From NCBI GenBank assembly GCA_002367635.1, contig DFDI01000034.1, positions 1 through 33,247 of the forward strand: a stretch of DNA of 33,247 bases, in the 5' to 3' direction. The notes beneath the pieces are model-generated. The model did no database searches. It saw nothing but the letters and a program-made list of their open reading frames with translations, and was not told the origin of the DNA. Of the stretch, positions 16,222 to 24,932 are shown one piece after another. Both the position numbers and the translations under genes were made by a program. The stretch's first letter is position 1. Each line of letters opens with the position of its first letter. The DNA is from Betaproteobacteria bacterium UBA3031 (lineage in GTDB: Bacteria; Pseudomonadota; Gammaproteobacteria; Burkholderiales; Eutrophovitaceae).

Positions 16222-17924
16222 CCACTAGAATCGATCGTCGCGCTTATGCGGAGATGTTTGGCCCAACGGTTGGCGATCGTGTACGTTTGGCGGACACCGA
16301 TTTATGGATTGAGGTCGAAGTAGATAAGACGATACCAGGGGAGGAAGTTAAGTTTGGTGGTGGAAAAGTCATTCGTGACGGAATGGGACAGGGCCAGAGG
16401 CCTGCCGACGCGGTTGCGGACACAGTCATTACGAATGCTTTAATTGTTGACTATACGGGAATTATCAAAGCTGATATTGCGATAAAGGATGGTCGCATCA
16501 GTGGTATTGGTAAAGCAGGTAACCCAGATGTGCAACCAGGAGTTGACATCGTGATTGGTGCCGCGACGGAAATTATTGCAGGCGAGGGCTCTATCGTAAC
16601 TGCTGGGGGAGTTGACGCTCATATTCATTTTATTTGTCCGCAACAGATTGAAGAAGCATTGTCTTCCGGTATCACTACGATGTTAGGCGGCGGAACAGGA
16701 CCTGCTACGGGTACAAATGCTACAACTTGTACGCCTGGTCCTTGGCACATTTCTAGGATGCTTCAGTCGGCTGATGCGTTTCCTATGAATCTAGGGTTCA
16801 TGGGTAAGGGGAACGCGAGTTTACCACTGCCGTTGGAGGAACAAATCGCAGCGGGTGCTATGGGCCTGAAGTTACATGAGGATTGGGGCACCACGCCTGC
16901 GTCCATTGATAATTGCTTAACGGTAGCAGACGCTTCAGATGTTCAAGTTGCAATTCATACCGACACCTTGAATGAGTCAGGATTTGTGGAGGATACCCTC
17001 GCTGCATTTAAGGACAGAGTCATACACACGTACCATACTGAGGGTGCGGGTGGAGGTCATGCTCCCGATATCATTAAGGCGTGTGGTTTTGCCAACGTCT
17101 TACCTTCTTCTACTAATCCGACACGCCCGTATACCGTCAATACAATAGACGAACACTTAGACATGTTGATGGTTTGCCACCATCTGGATCCAGCAATCGC
17201 AGAAGATGTTGCTTTCGCAGAATCAAGAATACGTCGTGAAACAATCGCAGCTGAAGACGTACTGCATGATTTGGGCGCGTTCAGCATGATAGCGAGTGAT
17301 TCACAGGCCATGGGTCGAGTCGGAGAGGTTATTTGTCGGACGTGGCAAACGGCTCATAAAATGAAAGTTCAACGGGGCCCATTGCCTGAGGACTCTGATC
17401 GGTCTGATAATTTTCGCGTAAAGCGTTACGTGTCGAAATACACTATAAACCCAGCCATTACTCATGGTGTTGCTCATGAGGTTGGTTCGATAGAAGTCGG
17501 CAAGTTAGCTGATATTGTGCTCTGGAAGCCGGCTTTTTTTGGCGTAAAACCCTCTATGATCTTAAAGGGAGGAGTTATTGCAATGTCCCTTATGGGGGAC
17601 CCTAATGCCTCTATCCCTACGCCTCAACCGGTTCATTATCGATATATGTTCGGTGCTTATGGTGGGTCTATGAGTCACTCCTCGGTTACATTTGTGTCTC
17701 AAGCGGCTATTGATTCTAACGTTCGGGGCCAATTAAATCTGAATAAACGTCTTGTTCCCGTTCGTAATACGAGAACGATCTCCAAGGCATCAATGATTTT
17801 GAACACACTCCAGCCAAAAATAGAGGTTGATCCGCAAAATTATCATGTTTATGCGGATGGTGAATTGCTAACGTGTGAGCCAGCTACAGTGCTGCCGCTG
17901 GCACAGCGATACTTCTTGTTTTAA
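16218..17924 (+). CDS. ureC: urease alpha (catalytic) subunit UreC
   Basis: This 568-residue amidohydrolase splits urea into ammonia and carbamate at a dinickel centre. All key residues are present, each offset by one from the Klebsiella numbering: His135 and His137 (VDAHIHF), the carbamylated Lys218 and His220 (GLKLHEDWG), His247 (AIHTDTLNESG), His273 (YHTEGAGGGH), the mobile-flap Cys320 and His321 (MVCHHLD), and Asp361 (ASDSQAMGR). It is therefore predicted to be active. It sits between ureB (4-bp overlap) and ureE (3-bp gap). Confidence 0.98.
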   Translation: MTTRIDRRAYAEMFGPTVGDRVRLADTDLWIEVEVDKTIPGEEVKFGGGKVIRDGMGQGQRPADAVADTVITNALIVDYTGIIKADIAIKDGRISGIGKAGNPDVQPGVDIVIGAATEIIAGEGSIVTAGGVDAHIHFICPQQIEEALSSGITTMLGGGTGPATGTNATTCTPGPWHISRMLQSADAFPMNLGFMGKGNASLPLPLEEQIAAGAMGLKLHEDWGTTPASIDNCLTVADASDVQVAIHTDTLNESGFVEDTLAAFKDRVIHTYHTEGAGGGHAPDIIKACGFANVLPSSTNPTRPYTVNTIDEHLDMLMVCHHLDPAIAEDVAFAESRIRRETIAAEDVLHDLGAFSMIASDSQAMGRVGEVICRTWQTAHKMKVQRGPLPEDSDRSDNFRVKRYVSKYTINPAITHGVAHEVGSIEVGKLADIVLWKPAFFGVKPSMILKGGVIAMSLMGDPNASIPTPQPVHYRYMFGAYGGSMSHSSVTFVSQAAIDSNVRGQLNLNKRLVPVRNTRTISKASMILNTLQPKIEVDPQNYHVYADGELLTCEPATVLPLAQRYFLF

Positions 17925-17927
17925 ATC

Positions 17928-18443
17928 ATGTTGGTTATTACAAAACGAGCAGACACTACCTCAATCGTGGATGTGGAAGTTTCACTTACGTTTGATGTGA
18001 GAAAAAAATCTCGATTTAAGACATTTAGTGTCGACGGCGAAGAAGTGGGCATATTTCTGGAGCGAGGTGCGATTCTTTCCGGTGGTGATTGTTTGATGAG
18101 TGAGGATGGGAGAGTAGTCCGAGTTGTCGCTAAGGATGAATCACTGCTTCAGATCAACCGGGGATCATCACGATCTCTTGCGCAGCTTGCATATCACCTT
18201 GGTAACCGTCACGTCTCAATAGAGATTGACGTGGATTCATTACGTATTGCGTACGATGAGGTTTTGAAAGATATGGTTGAAGGTTTGGGTGCTCAAACGC
18301 TAGCAGTTACGGCTCCCTTTCATCCCGAGAGCGGAGCCTACGGTGGTGGACACAGTCATGGATCAGAGCATGGAAAAGGTCGAGGACCAATAATTCATGA
18401 ATTCGCCCTTTTGACCGATTTGAGTGTCGATGATGACGCGTAA
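17928..18443 (+). CDS. ureE: urease accessory nickel chaperone UreE
   Basis: This is a 171-residue UreE. The N-terminal peptide-binding domain includes LTFDVRKKSRFKTFSVDGEEVGIFLERG. The metal-binding domain has LAYHLGNRHVSIEIDVDSLRIAYDEVL, with the conserved His in GNRHV. The C-terminus carries a short His-rich stretch (GGGHSHGSEHGKG) that can bind extra nickel. UreE hands nickel to UreG in the family model. Its last codons overlap the ureF start. Confidence 0.95.
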   Translation: MLVITKRADTTSIVDVEVSLTFDVRKKSRFKTFSVDGEEVGIFLERGAILSGGDCLMSEDGRVVRVVAKDESLLQINRGSSRSLAQLAYHLGNRHVSIEIDVDSLRIAYDEVLKDMVEGLGAQTLAVTAPFHPESGAYGGGHSHGSEHGKGRGPIIHEFALLTDLSVDDDA

Positions 18444-19113
18444 CAATCTGATGAATATGCTGAGGCTTTCTAGCCAATCCTTACCTACCGGGGCGTTCAG
18501 TTATTCTCAGGGAATGGAGTGGTTGGTAGATACGCAACGAATTTATAATGAGTCAACAGTGTACGAGTGGGTCGCATCAATCCTTCTAGGGCCATATGCG
18601 AACTATGAGCTGCCTATTCTGCGAGAGATGTTTGATGCTTGGAATCGTGTTGATCATCAAGCTATTGAAGTGCTGAATCTGGATTATTTGAGTTCTAGAG
18701 AGACCGTTGAGATACAAAAAGAGACGTTGCAGATGGGATACGCTCTTCGGGCTGTCATCCGAGAGATGGGCACTGCTTCTAATCACGCAACTGAATTCTT
18801 ATCGCAATTAGATAATTTAAGTTTCCCTGTTGGATTCTCTTTTTGCTGTAATCAAAATGGTTTATCAGTCGATGAAATGCTGACGAGTCATGTGTGGTCT
18901 TTCATTGAGAATCAGATTCTTGTTGCCATCAAGGCAGTGCCGCTTGGACAGAGTGCCGGCCAGAGACTTTTGAATGTGCTGATACCTGCAGGGGATGAGG
19001 CAGTTCGGACATCACTCTTGGTCGACGTAAATGATTGGTCAAATTTTTCGCCATTACAGGCCATAGCAAGTGCGAAACACGAAACGCAGTATTCGAGGTT
19101 GTTTAGATCGTGA
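18430..19113 (+). CDS. ureF: urease accessory protein UreF
   Basis: This is a helical urease maturation protein of about 227 residues. It contains LRLSSQSLPTGAFSYSQGMEWLVD near the N-terminus, the clearest UreF mark. It ends with SNFSPLQAIASAKHETQYSRLFRS, which carries the conserved HE..YSRLFRS C-terminus. UreF bridges UreD and UreG and acts as a checkpoint on GTP hydrolysis; that is family knowledge. The start lies inside the 3' end of ureE: ATG codons occur at 18430 and 18433, and a GTG at 18424 is also in frame. I cannot decide among these. The stop lies 33 bp before the ureG ATG. Confidence 0.92.
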   Translation: MMTRNNLMNMLRLSSQSLPTGAFSYSQGMEWLVDTQRIYNESTVYEWVASILLGPYANYELPILREMFDAWNRVDHQAIEVLNLDYLSSRETVEIQKETLQMGYALRAVIREMGTASNHATEFLSQLDNLSFPVGFSFCCNQNGLSVDEMLTSHVWSFIENQILVAIKAVPLGQSAGQRLLNVLIPAGDEAVRTSLLVDVNDWSNFSPLQAIASAKHETQYSRLFRS

Positions 19114-19146
19114 CACTAATAAATATAAATGAATAGGAGTGATTTT

Positions 19147-19767
19147 ATGGCGTCTTCCCCTCTAAGAGTTGGTATTGGTGGTCCCGTTGGATCAGGTAAA
19201 ACTGCCTTAACTTTAGCTTTGTGTAAGGGCATGAGAGACAAATACGAGATTGCAGTGGTCACTAATGATATCTACACGAAAGAAGATGCTGATTTTTTGG
19301 TACGCAACGGTGCGCTCACTCCAGATCGGATCATAGGAGTCGAGACGGGTGGTTGCCCGCATACGGCGATTCGTGAGGACGCGTCGATTAATCTTGAAGC
19401 TGTGGGGCGCCTTAGCAACCGCTTCGATTTAGATGTTGTTTTTATTGAAAGTGGCGGTGACAATTTAGCCGCTACGTTTTCGCCTGAATTGTCTGATTTA
19501 ACAATTTATGTCATTGATGTATCTGCTGGAGAAAAAATACCTAGAAAGGGTGGCCCAGGCATCACCAAGTCAGATCTGTTAGTCATAAATAAGATAGATT
19601 TAGCTCCGATGGTCGGTGCTTCTCTCGAAGTGATGGAGAGAGACGCGCGTAGGATGCGGGGTGACAAGCCATTTATTTTTAGCAACTTGAAAATAGATCA
19701 AGGATTAGCCGAGATAACTGAGTTCGTTGTTGAGGAAGGCATGCTTGGTCGGTTGCGACGGGTTTAG
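19147..19767 (+). CDS. ureG: urease accessory GTPase UreG
   Basis: This is a 206-residue SIMIBI-class GTPase that powers nickel insertion. The P-loop GGPVGSGKT is at 11-19, VVTNDIYTKEDA follows, the nickel-binding CPH motif is at 70-72 (VETGGCPHTAIREDAS), ESGGDNLAATFSPEL comes next, and the base-specificity motif is NKID. The ATG at 19147 has AGGAG 7-8 bases upstream and gives the usual short N-terminus. An in-frame ATG at 19129 lies on the other side of that ribosome-binding site. This is the last gene of the urea cluster, and no clear terminator follows. Confidence 0.96.
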   Translation: MASSPLRVGIGGPVGSGKTALTLALCKGMRDKYEIAVVTNDIYTKEDADFLVRNGALTPDRIIGVETGGCPHTAIREDASINLEAVGRLSNRFDLDVVFIESGGDNLAATFSPELSDLTIYVIDVSAGEKIPRKGGPGITKSDLLVINKIDLAPMVGASLEVMERDARRMRGDKPFIFSNLKIDQGLAEITEFVVEEGMLGRLRRV

Positions 19768-19850
19768 CGTGTAAAATTTATCAGTATCACTGGCATGAAA
19801 GTTTAAGGTGGTCGTAGTACTATCTTGATATCACAACTAGGAGGGTTCTA

Positions 19851-20675
19851 ATGATTGATGTCAAGTGTTCCAAACGGTTTCTCGTTCCCATTTTTGTAGC
19901 ACTGTTCTTGTCCAGTTGCGGCGGACCAGATGCCGCACAGTTCCTTGACGATGCTTTAGTCGGCGAGCATCGCACACCTGCCTATGCTGAGCGAGATGAG
20001 TTCCGACATCCAAAAGAGACGCTGCTCTTCTTCGGTTTAAAACCGGAAAGTTCTGTAGTCGAAATCACGCCCGGGTTTGGTTGGTACGCTGAGATTTTGG
20101 CCCCTTTGCTTAGCGCTAATGGACAGTATTACTACACTTCTTATACGTTGGATGAGGATATCAGTCCTTTTTTTATTGAAGTAGAAAAGGCATTTAAAGA
20201 AAAAATTGAGCTGAACCCTGATATTTACGAGAAACTAACTTGGGTTCATTTCGATCCAAGTCAGCCTGCATTTGCGCCAGATGGCCCCGTTGACATGGTT
20301 CTGACATTCAGAAACGTGCATAACTGGGCAAAAGCCGGAACTGCTGAATCAATGTTCACTGGTTTTGCCCAAGCGCTCAAACCAGGTGGTGTTCTCGGTC
20401 TTGTAGAACACAGAGCGAAACCAGGAACGCCGTTAGAGGAGCAGATTGGCAGTGGCTACATGACAGTCGAATATGTTGTTCAGCTAGCAAAGGATGCTGG
20501 ATTTCGTTTAGATGCCTCTTCAGAGATCAATGCAAACTCCAAGGACACTACTGATCATCCGGGCGGTGTTTGGAACTTATTGCCGAACCTCAGAAATGTA
20601 GCAGATGAGGACAAAGCGGCGATTATGGCGATCGGGGAGTCAGACCGTATGACTCTTAGGTTTGTTAAAGAGTAA
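19851..20675 (+). CDS. lipoprotein with class I SAM-methyltransferase-like domain
   Basis: The 274-residue protein begins with a lipoprotein signal: a hydrophobic core followed by LSSCGG, so lipidation is expected at Cys23. The remainder has a Rossmann-type methyltransferase pattern. Motif I reads VVEITPGFGWYA (69-80); PVDMVLTFRNVHNW lies where motif IV belongs; FAQALKPGGVLGLVEH is a standard post-IV segment; and 'VEYVVQLAKDAGFRL' follows. Methyltransferases need cytoplasmic SAM, so the exported location is odd and catalysis is doubtful. Similar exported proteins are annotated as methyltransferases in other proteobacteria, as far as I remember. AGGAGG (19839-19844) gives a strong start. It has no clear functional link to the urease genes upstream or fhs downstream. 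Confidence 0.8.
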   Translation: MIDVKCSKRFLVPIFVALFLSSCGGPDAAQFLDDALVGEHRTPAYAERDEFRHPKETLLFFGLKPESSVVEITPGFGWYAEILAPLLSANGQYYYTSYTLDEDISPFFIEVEKAFKEKIELNPDIYEKLTWVHFDPSQPAFAPDGPVDMVLTFRNVHNWAKAGTAESMFTGFAQALKPGGVLGLVEHRAKPGTPLEEQIGSGYMTVEYVVQLAKDAGFRLDASSEINANSKDTTDHPGGVWNLLPNLRNVADEDKAAIMAIGESDRMTLRFVKE

Positions 20676-20721
20676 GTTGGTTGAGCATTAGTTTTCGCAA
20701 CATGAAATTGAAAGATTAAAG

Positions 20722-22398
20722 ATGCAAACTGATATAGAAATTGCCCAACAGGCTAAGTTAAAACGGATCGCTGAGATTGCCACGCAACGGTTGGGTATTC
20801 CTGAGGAGCATGTGGAGCCTTATGGACATTACAAAGCTAAATTGACCAATGAATTTGTCGCGAGTTTAAAAGACAAACCGGACGGTAAATTAATTTTGGT
20901 CACAGCCATCAGTCCGACTCCAGCAGGCGAAGGGAAAACCACGACAACAGTAGGGCTTGGCGATGCGATGAATTCTATCGGTAAGGATGCGCTGATTTGT
21001 TTAAGGGAGCCAAGCCTGGGGCCTGTTTTTGGAATGAAAGGTGGTGCTGCCGGTGGTGGATTCGCGCAAATTGTACCGATGGAGGACATTAATCTTCACT
21101 TCACGGGCGATTTTAATGCCATACAGTTAGCGAATAATTTGTTGGCAGCGATGCTCGATAATCATATCCATCACGGAAATGATTTAGGTATTGATGTGCG
21201 TCGTATCACATGGAAACGTGTATTAGACATGAATGATCGGGCGCTCCGCTCCATAGTTGTCTCTCTGGGTGGGCCGGGTAACGGTTATCCACGTGAAGAT
21301 GGGTTCGACATCGTAGTGGCGTCTGAAGTGATGGCGATTCTGTGCCTCGCAGAATCTATGACGGATTTAAAAGAACGTTTGGGTCGTATTGTCGTGGCGT
21401 ATACCCGAGATAAAAAACCAGTTCTTGCTGCTGAGCTCGAGGCACATGGTGCCATGGCTGTTTTATTAAAAGATGCTGTGAAGCCAAATTTGGTTCAAAC
21501 CTTAGAAAATAATCCAGCAATTATTCATGGTGGACCATTCGCTAATATCGCTCATGGGTGTAATTCAGTGATTGCGACGAGGACATCACTCAAGTTGGCT
21601 GATTACGTGATCACAGAAGCGGGGTTCGGTGCAGATCTCGGTGCAGAGAAATTCATTGATATCAAGTGTCGAAAGTCTGGATTGCGACCTGATGTGGTGG
21701 TACTTGTGGCCACGATTCGAGCGTTAAAGTTTCATGGAGGTATCGCATTAGCGGATTTAAACCAAGAAAACTTAACGGCGCTGGATGCGGGTTTCGCAAA
21801 TTTGGAACGCCACGTCAATAACATGCGTAACGTCTTTAATCTTCCTTGTGTGGTGTCGATTAATCATTTCACCCATGACTCGGAGGCTGAGCTAACCTTG
21901 CTTCAAGAGCGATGCGATGCGCTTGGTGTGTCGGTGGTTGTGTCCAAGCACTGGGCAGAGGGTGGTAAGGGTGCGCAAGCGCTGGCGCACAAAGTTATCG
22001 ATATTATTGAGAATGAAAAATCTGAACTTACATTTGCTTACGAAGATGAGGATAGTCTTGAGCAAAAAATAGAATCAATTGCGACAAAGATTTATGGAGC
22101 TGCTGACGTTAAGTTTGATACGAAAGCCAAAATCAGACTTGCCGAGCTTGAGAAGGAAGGCCATGGTGCATTGCCAGTCTGTATCGCCAAAACGCAGTAT
22201 TCCTTTTCCAGTGATCCTACTCTTAAGGGTGCGCCAACTGGGCATACGCTAACCGTGCGCGAGATTCGGCTATCTGCAGGTGCTGGGTTTGTTGTCGTAG
22301 TATGTGGAGACGTCATGACGATGCCTGGTTTGCCGAAGGTTCCTGCGGCTACTCGCATTGATTTGAGCGCAGATGGGAAAGTTGTTGGGTTGTTTTAA
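20722..22398 (+). CDS. fhs: formate-tetrahydrofolate ligase
   Basis: This 558-residue enzyme makes 10-formyl-tetrahydrofolate from formate, ATP and tetrahydrofolate, or runs in reverse to release formate. The P-loop TPAGEGKT is at 66-73. Other marks are LREPSLGPVFGMKGGAAGGGFAQI, DINLHFTGDFNAI, GPFANIAHGCNSV, EAGFGADLGAEKF and MTMPGLPKVPAA. The length is normal. It is followed closely (42 bp to the preferred start) by an Fe-S/FAD oxidoreductase on the same strand. Together they suggest one-carbon oxidation or formate metabolism; that link is inferred from position only. Confidence 0.97.
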   Translation: MQTDIEIAQQAKLKRIAEIATQRLGIPEEHVEPYGHYKAKLTNEFVASLKDKPDGKLILVTAISPTPAGEGKTTTTVGLGDAMNSIGKDALICLREPSLGPVFGMKGGAAGGGFAQIVPMEDINLHFTGDFNAIQLANNLLAAMLDNHIHHGNDLGIDVRRITWKRVLDMNDRALRSIVVSLGGPGNGYPREDGFDIVVASEVMAILCLAESMTDLKERLGRIVVAYTRDKKPVLAAELEAHGAMAVLLKDAVKPNLVQTLENNPAIIHGGPFANIAHGCNSVIATRTSLKLADYVITEAGFGADLGAEKFIDIKCRKSGLRPDVVVLVATIRALKFHGGIALADLNQENLTALDAGFANLERHVNNMRNVFNLPCVVSINHFTHDSEAELTLLQERCDALGVSVVVSKHWAEGGKGAQALAHKVIDIIENEKSELTFAYEDEDSLEQKIESIATKIYGAADVKFDTKAKIRLAELEKEGHGALPVCIAKTQYSFSSDPTLKGAPTGHTLTVREIRLSAGAGFVVVVCGDVMTMPGLPKVPAATRIDLSADGKVVGLF

Positions 22399-22440
22399 TG
22401 TTTGGATGTGGCGCATGACATCGGGTCGAGAGCCGTTACG

Positions 22441-24213
22441 ATGAGCGCGCCCACAATTACTGCGCTTACACAGCCCGAGGGGATCAGCAGTCACGCGCGA
22501 GACATTGCTTGGGTTGAGACGAACATTCCATGTCAGGTCGCCTGTCCCGCGGGAACCGATATTCCTGGATATATTGAGGCGATCAATAATGGAAAATTAG
22601 ACGAAGCCTACGCCATCAATTTTAGAGATAACGTATTTCCCGGTGTTCTTGGGCGTGTGTGCTCAAGGCCATGCGAGAGTGCATGCAGGCATGGCCGACC
22701 CTCTCTCGGAGAGTCTGTAGCCATTTGTGCGCTCAAAAGGTCATCTGCCGATCTAGGTGGCTCGCTCACTATTCGACCAAACATTAAGTCATCCAGTGGA
22801 TATCGCGTGGCAGTTGTTGGTGCGGGCGTCGCTGGGCTTGCTGCTGCGAGAGATCTGGCGCTGGAGGGGCACAAGGTTATTGTTTATGAAAAGCACCGTC
22901 GCCCTGGAGGCATGATGGTGCAAGGGATTCCGTCATTTCGACTGCCGAGAGATGTGGTTGAGTATGAGATTAATCAAGTTTTATCTCTGGGTATTGAGCT
23001 CAAATGTGGTGTCAGTATTGGCGATGATCAAAGTCTCGATGTACTTGTAGACTCACATGATGCAGTCGTTCTGGCTGCGGGAACGTTAAGTGGTAACCGT
23101 TTAGATATTCCGGGTGTTAACTTGCCTGGAATTGAGCACGGCCTAGATTTTCTGATGATGGTTAATGAGCAAGGGCGACAACGGATAGGATCTAATGTTG
23201 TGGTGATCGGTGGTGGGTACACAGCAATGGATTGCGCCCGGACCGCTATTAGATTAGGGGCAGAGACTGCTGTGTATTACCGTCGTGGGCCTCAGGATAT
23301 GGTTGTCTTGCCTGGTGAGGTTCAAGAGTTGTTGAATGAGACCGGGTCAATGAATTACTTTAAAACGCCTAGCCAATTTCGTGGCGGGCAATCGATTCAA
23401 CAAGTTTCTTTGGCGAAGACGAGTATTCATATGGAAGACGGGAAGCCGATCATTCGTATAGATACAGTTAGTTCAACTGATATTGATGTGGATAGTGTAA
23501 TTTTAGCTACAGGTCAAACCGCAGATACAGACTGGATTTCAGGACGCGTCAGAGAAGCTATCTTAAATGAGCAAGGTGACGTTTCGGTAGCCCAAGGCGC
23601 ACTTACACCAGATCCTAAAGTATTTGTGGCGGGAGATTTTGCTACGGGTGCCACAACGTTGATAGATGCAATAGCCCATGGGCGGAAAACCGCTTCACTT
23701 GTGACGCGATTCCTCACCGGGCAGGATATATCCAGTAGGAAAGTTAAGATTGAAAAAAAACGTTATGGCGTTGATTTTGAAGGAGGACGATTTTCCCGAA
23801 CTCAAGAGATGAATGTGATTCCAATTACTCCGGTACCAACACTCGACTTGTCAGATAGACAAGGAAGCAGGGAAGTGGAGCTGGGATATAACCATGGGAC
23901 AAGCCAAGAAGCGGGTAAGCGTTGCTACTTATGTCATTACAAGTTTGAAATTGACAATAGATTATGCGTGCTTTGCGATGAGTGCATAAAGGTGAAGCCC
24001 ACAGAGGGCTGCATCGTACCCGTTTCGGATCTAGAGGTTGACGATGAAGGGGCCGTTGTCAAATATAAGCATCTGCAAAAAGGCGAATCGGATTCTCTCT
24101 ACTATAATCAGTTGTGGATTGATCAAGATAAGTGCATCCGTTGTGGCCAATGTGAGGCGGTATGCCCGGTCGGTGCAATATCAATTCAAAAGGTGAGTTT
24201 TATTAAAGTTTAG
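22441..24213 (+). CDS. GltD-like FAD/NAD(P) oxidoreductase with N- and C-terminal Fe-S domains
   Basis: This is a protein of about 590 residues. The N-terminal helical Fe-S domain, as in glutamate synthase small chain, has Cys31, Cys35, Cys74, Cys78 and Cys82 (CQVACPAGTDIPGY; CSRPCESACRHG). An FAD Rossmann motif (VVGAGVAGLAAARDLA, Gly127-132) and a second nucleotide motif near residue 252 (VVVIGGGYTAMDCARTA) follow. The C-terminal ferredoxin-like part has CYLC, CVLCDEC plus a later Cys, and a textbook 4Fe-4S motif CIRCGQCEAVCP near 565. It probably moves electrons between NAD(P)H and a ferredoxin-like or dehydrogenase partner. No glutamate synthase large chain is nearby, so GltD itself is unlikely. 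A TTG at 22402 would lengthen the N-terminus; the ATG at 22441 has GAGAG upstream. Confidence 0.85.
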   Translation: MSAPTITALTQPEGISSHARDIAWVETNIPCQVACPAGTDIPGYIEAINNGKLDEAYAINFRDNVFPGVLGRVCSRPCESACRHGRPSLGESVAICALKRSSADLGGSLTIRPNIKSSSGYRVAVVGAGVAGLAAARDLALEGHKVIVYEKHRRPGGMMVQGIPSFRLPRDVVEYEINQVLSLGIELKCGVSIGDDQSLDVLVDSHDAVVLAAGTLSGNRLDIPGVNLPGIEHGLDFLMMVNEQGRQRIGSNVVVIGGGYTAMDCARTAIRLGAETAVYYRRGPQDMVVLPGEVQELLNETGSMNYFKTPSQFRGGQSIQQVSLAKTSIHMEDGKPIIRIDTVSSTDIDVDSVILATGQTADTDWISGRVREAILNEQGDVSVAQGALTPDPKVFVAGDFATGATTLIDAIAHGRKTASLVTRFLTGQDISSRKVKIEKKRYGVDFEGGRFSRTQEMNVIPITPVPTLDLSDRQGSREVELGYNHGTSQEAGKRCYLCHYKFEIDNRLCVLCDECIKVKPTEGCIVPVSDLEVDDEGAVVKYKHLQKGESDSLYYNQLWIDQDKCIRCGQCEAVCPVGAISIQKVSFIKV

Positions 24214-24336
24214 TGACGATACTTTTCTTTCGGTTTGCTACGCTTTATACTAAATTTATAACTCGCGAGCTCACCCCGTTGGTTGGTGTGCCAGTTCTCG
24301 AAACGCGAATTTCATCCATAACGATGGAGGTAGAGC

Positions 24337-24897
24337 GTGGCATTTGTATTGGCACTTGATGCGACTGGAGTCCCCAGTAGATGGCTGCATGTTGAGAATG
24401 CGATCACCTATCATGCTCGAGACATGGTGGCTTGGTCGCTAGGCGATGCGATTGCTACATTTCGTGGTGGGGTGTCGCGTCTAACCGGCAAACGATCCGA
24501 GATTCAGACCCAAAGTATTATTGCGATTAAAGGCGCCGTAGATAGATTTACGGGCAATCCACATCCCTCATTGACGAATAGTGCTTTATTTGCTCGTGAT
24601 CTTAAAATCTGCGCGTATTGCGGTGATCAATATCGAGAAAGAGAACTCTCGCGCGATCACGTTACTCCCGTTCATGCGGGTGGTGAAGATAAATGGATGA
24701 ATGTTGTTACCGCCTGCCGACCTTGTAATATCCGAAAGGGTGGACGTAATCCAGATCAGGCGAAAATGCCTTTGTTGTTTTTGCCGTATATTCCAAACAG
24801 GTACGAGCATTTAGTTTTGCAAAATAGAAAAATTTTGCATGATCAGGCTGAATATTTAATGGCAAAGGTGCCGAAGTATAGTCGTCTGCATGAGTAG
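24337..24897 (+). CDS. HNH endonuclease family protein
   Basis: The 186-residue protein has an HNH/zinc domain in its centre. Cys92 and Cys95 (CAYC) pair with Cys127 and Cys130 (CRPC) as likely zinc ligands. The catalytic Asp107-His108 pair lies in SRDHVTPVHAGG, then Asn122 and Asn131 follow. The N-terminal 80 residues (ALDATGVPSRWLHVENAITYHARDMVAWSLGD) match the standalone HNH proteins common in proteobacterial chromosomes, whose role is not known to me. The start is GTG at 24337 with GGAGGT at 24325-24330, an ideal ribosome-binding site. No methylase or mobile-element gene is adjacent, so a restriction or homing role is not supported. Confidence 0.88.
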   Translation: MAFVLALDATGVPSRWLHVENAITYHARDMVAWSLGDAIATFRGGVSRLTGKRSEIQTQSIIAIKGAVDRFTGNPHPSLTNSALFARDLKICAYCGDQYRERELSRDHVTPVHAGGEDKWMNVVTACRPCNIRKGGRNPDQAKMPLLFLPYIPNRYEHLVLQNRKILHDQAEYLMAKVPKYSRLHE

Positions 24898-24932
24898 AAT
24901 AAATACAGCATCTTGTTGAGATAGGTGGTTTC

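Noticed and set aside
19791..19806. Sigma-54-like sequence TGGCATG-N4-TTTAA before the lipoprotein gene
   Set aside because: The -12 element lacks the essential GC, and no NtrC-type site lies upstream.
22441..24213. Glutamate synthase small subunit (gltD)
   Set aside because: There is no gltB next to it, and the extra C-terminal ferredoxin-like domain is not part of GltD.
24337..24897. HNH protein as a restriction or homing endonuclease
   Set aside because: No methyltransferase, intron or mobile-element context is present. The neighbours are ordinary chromosomal genes.
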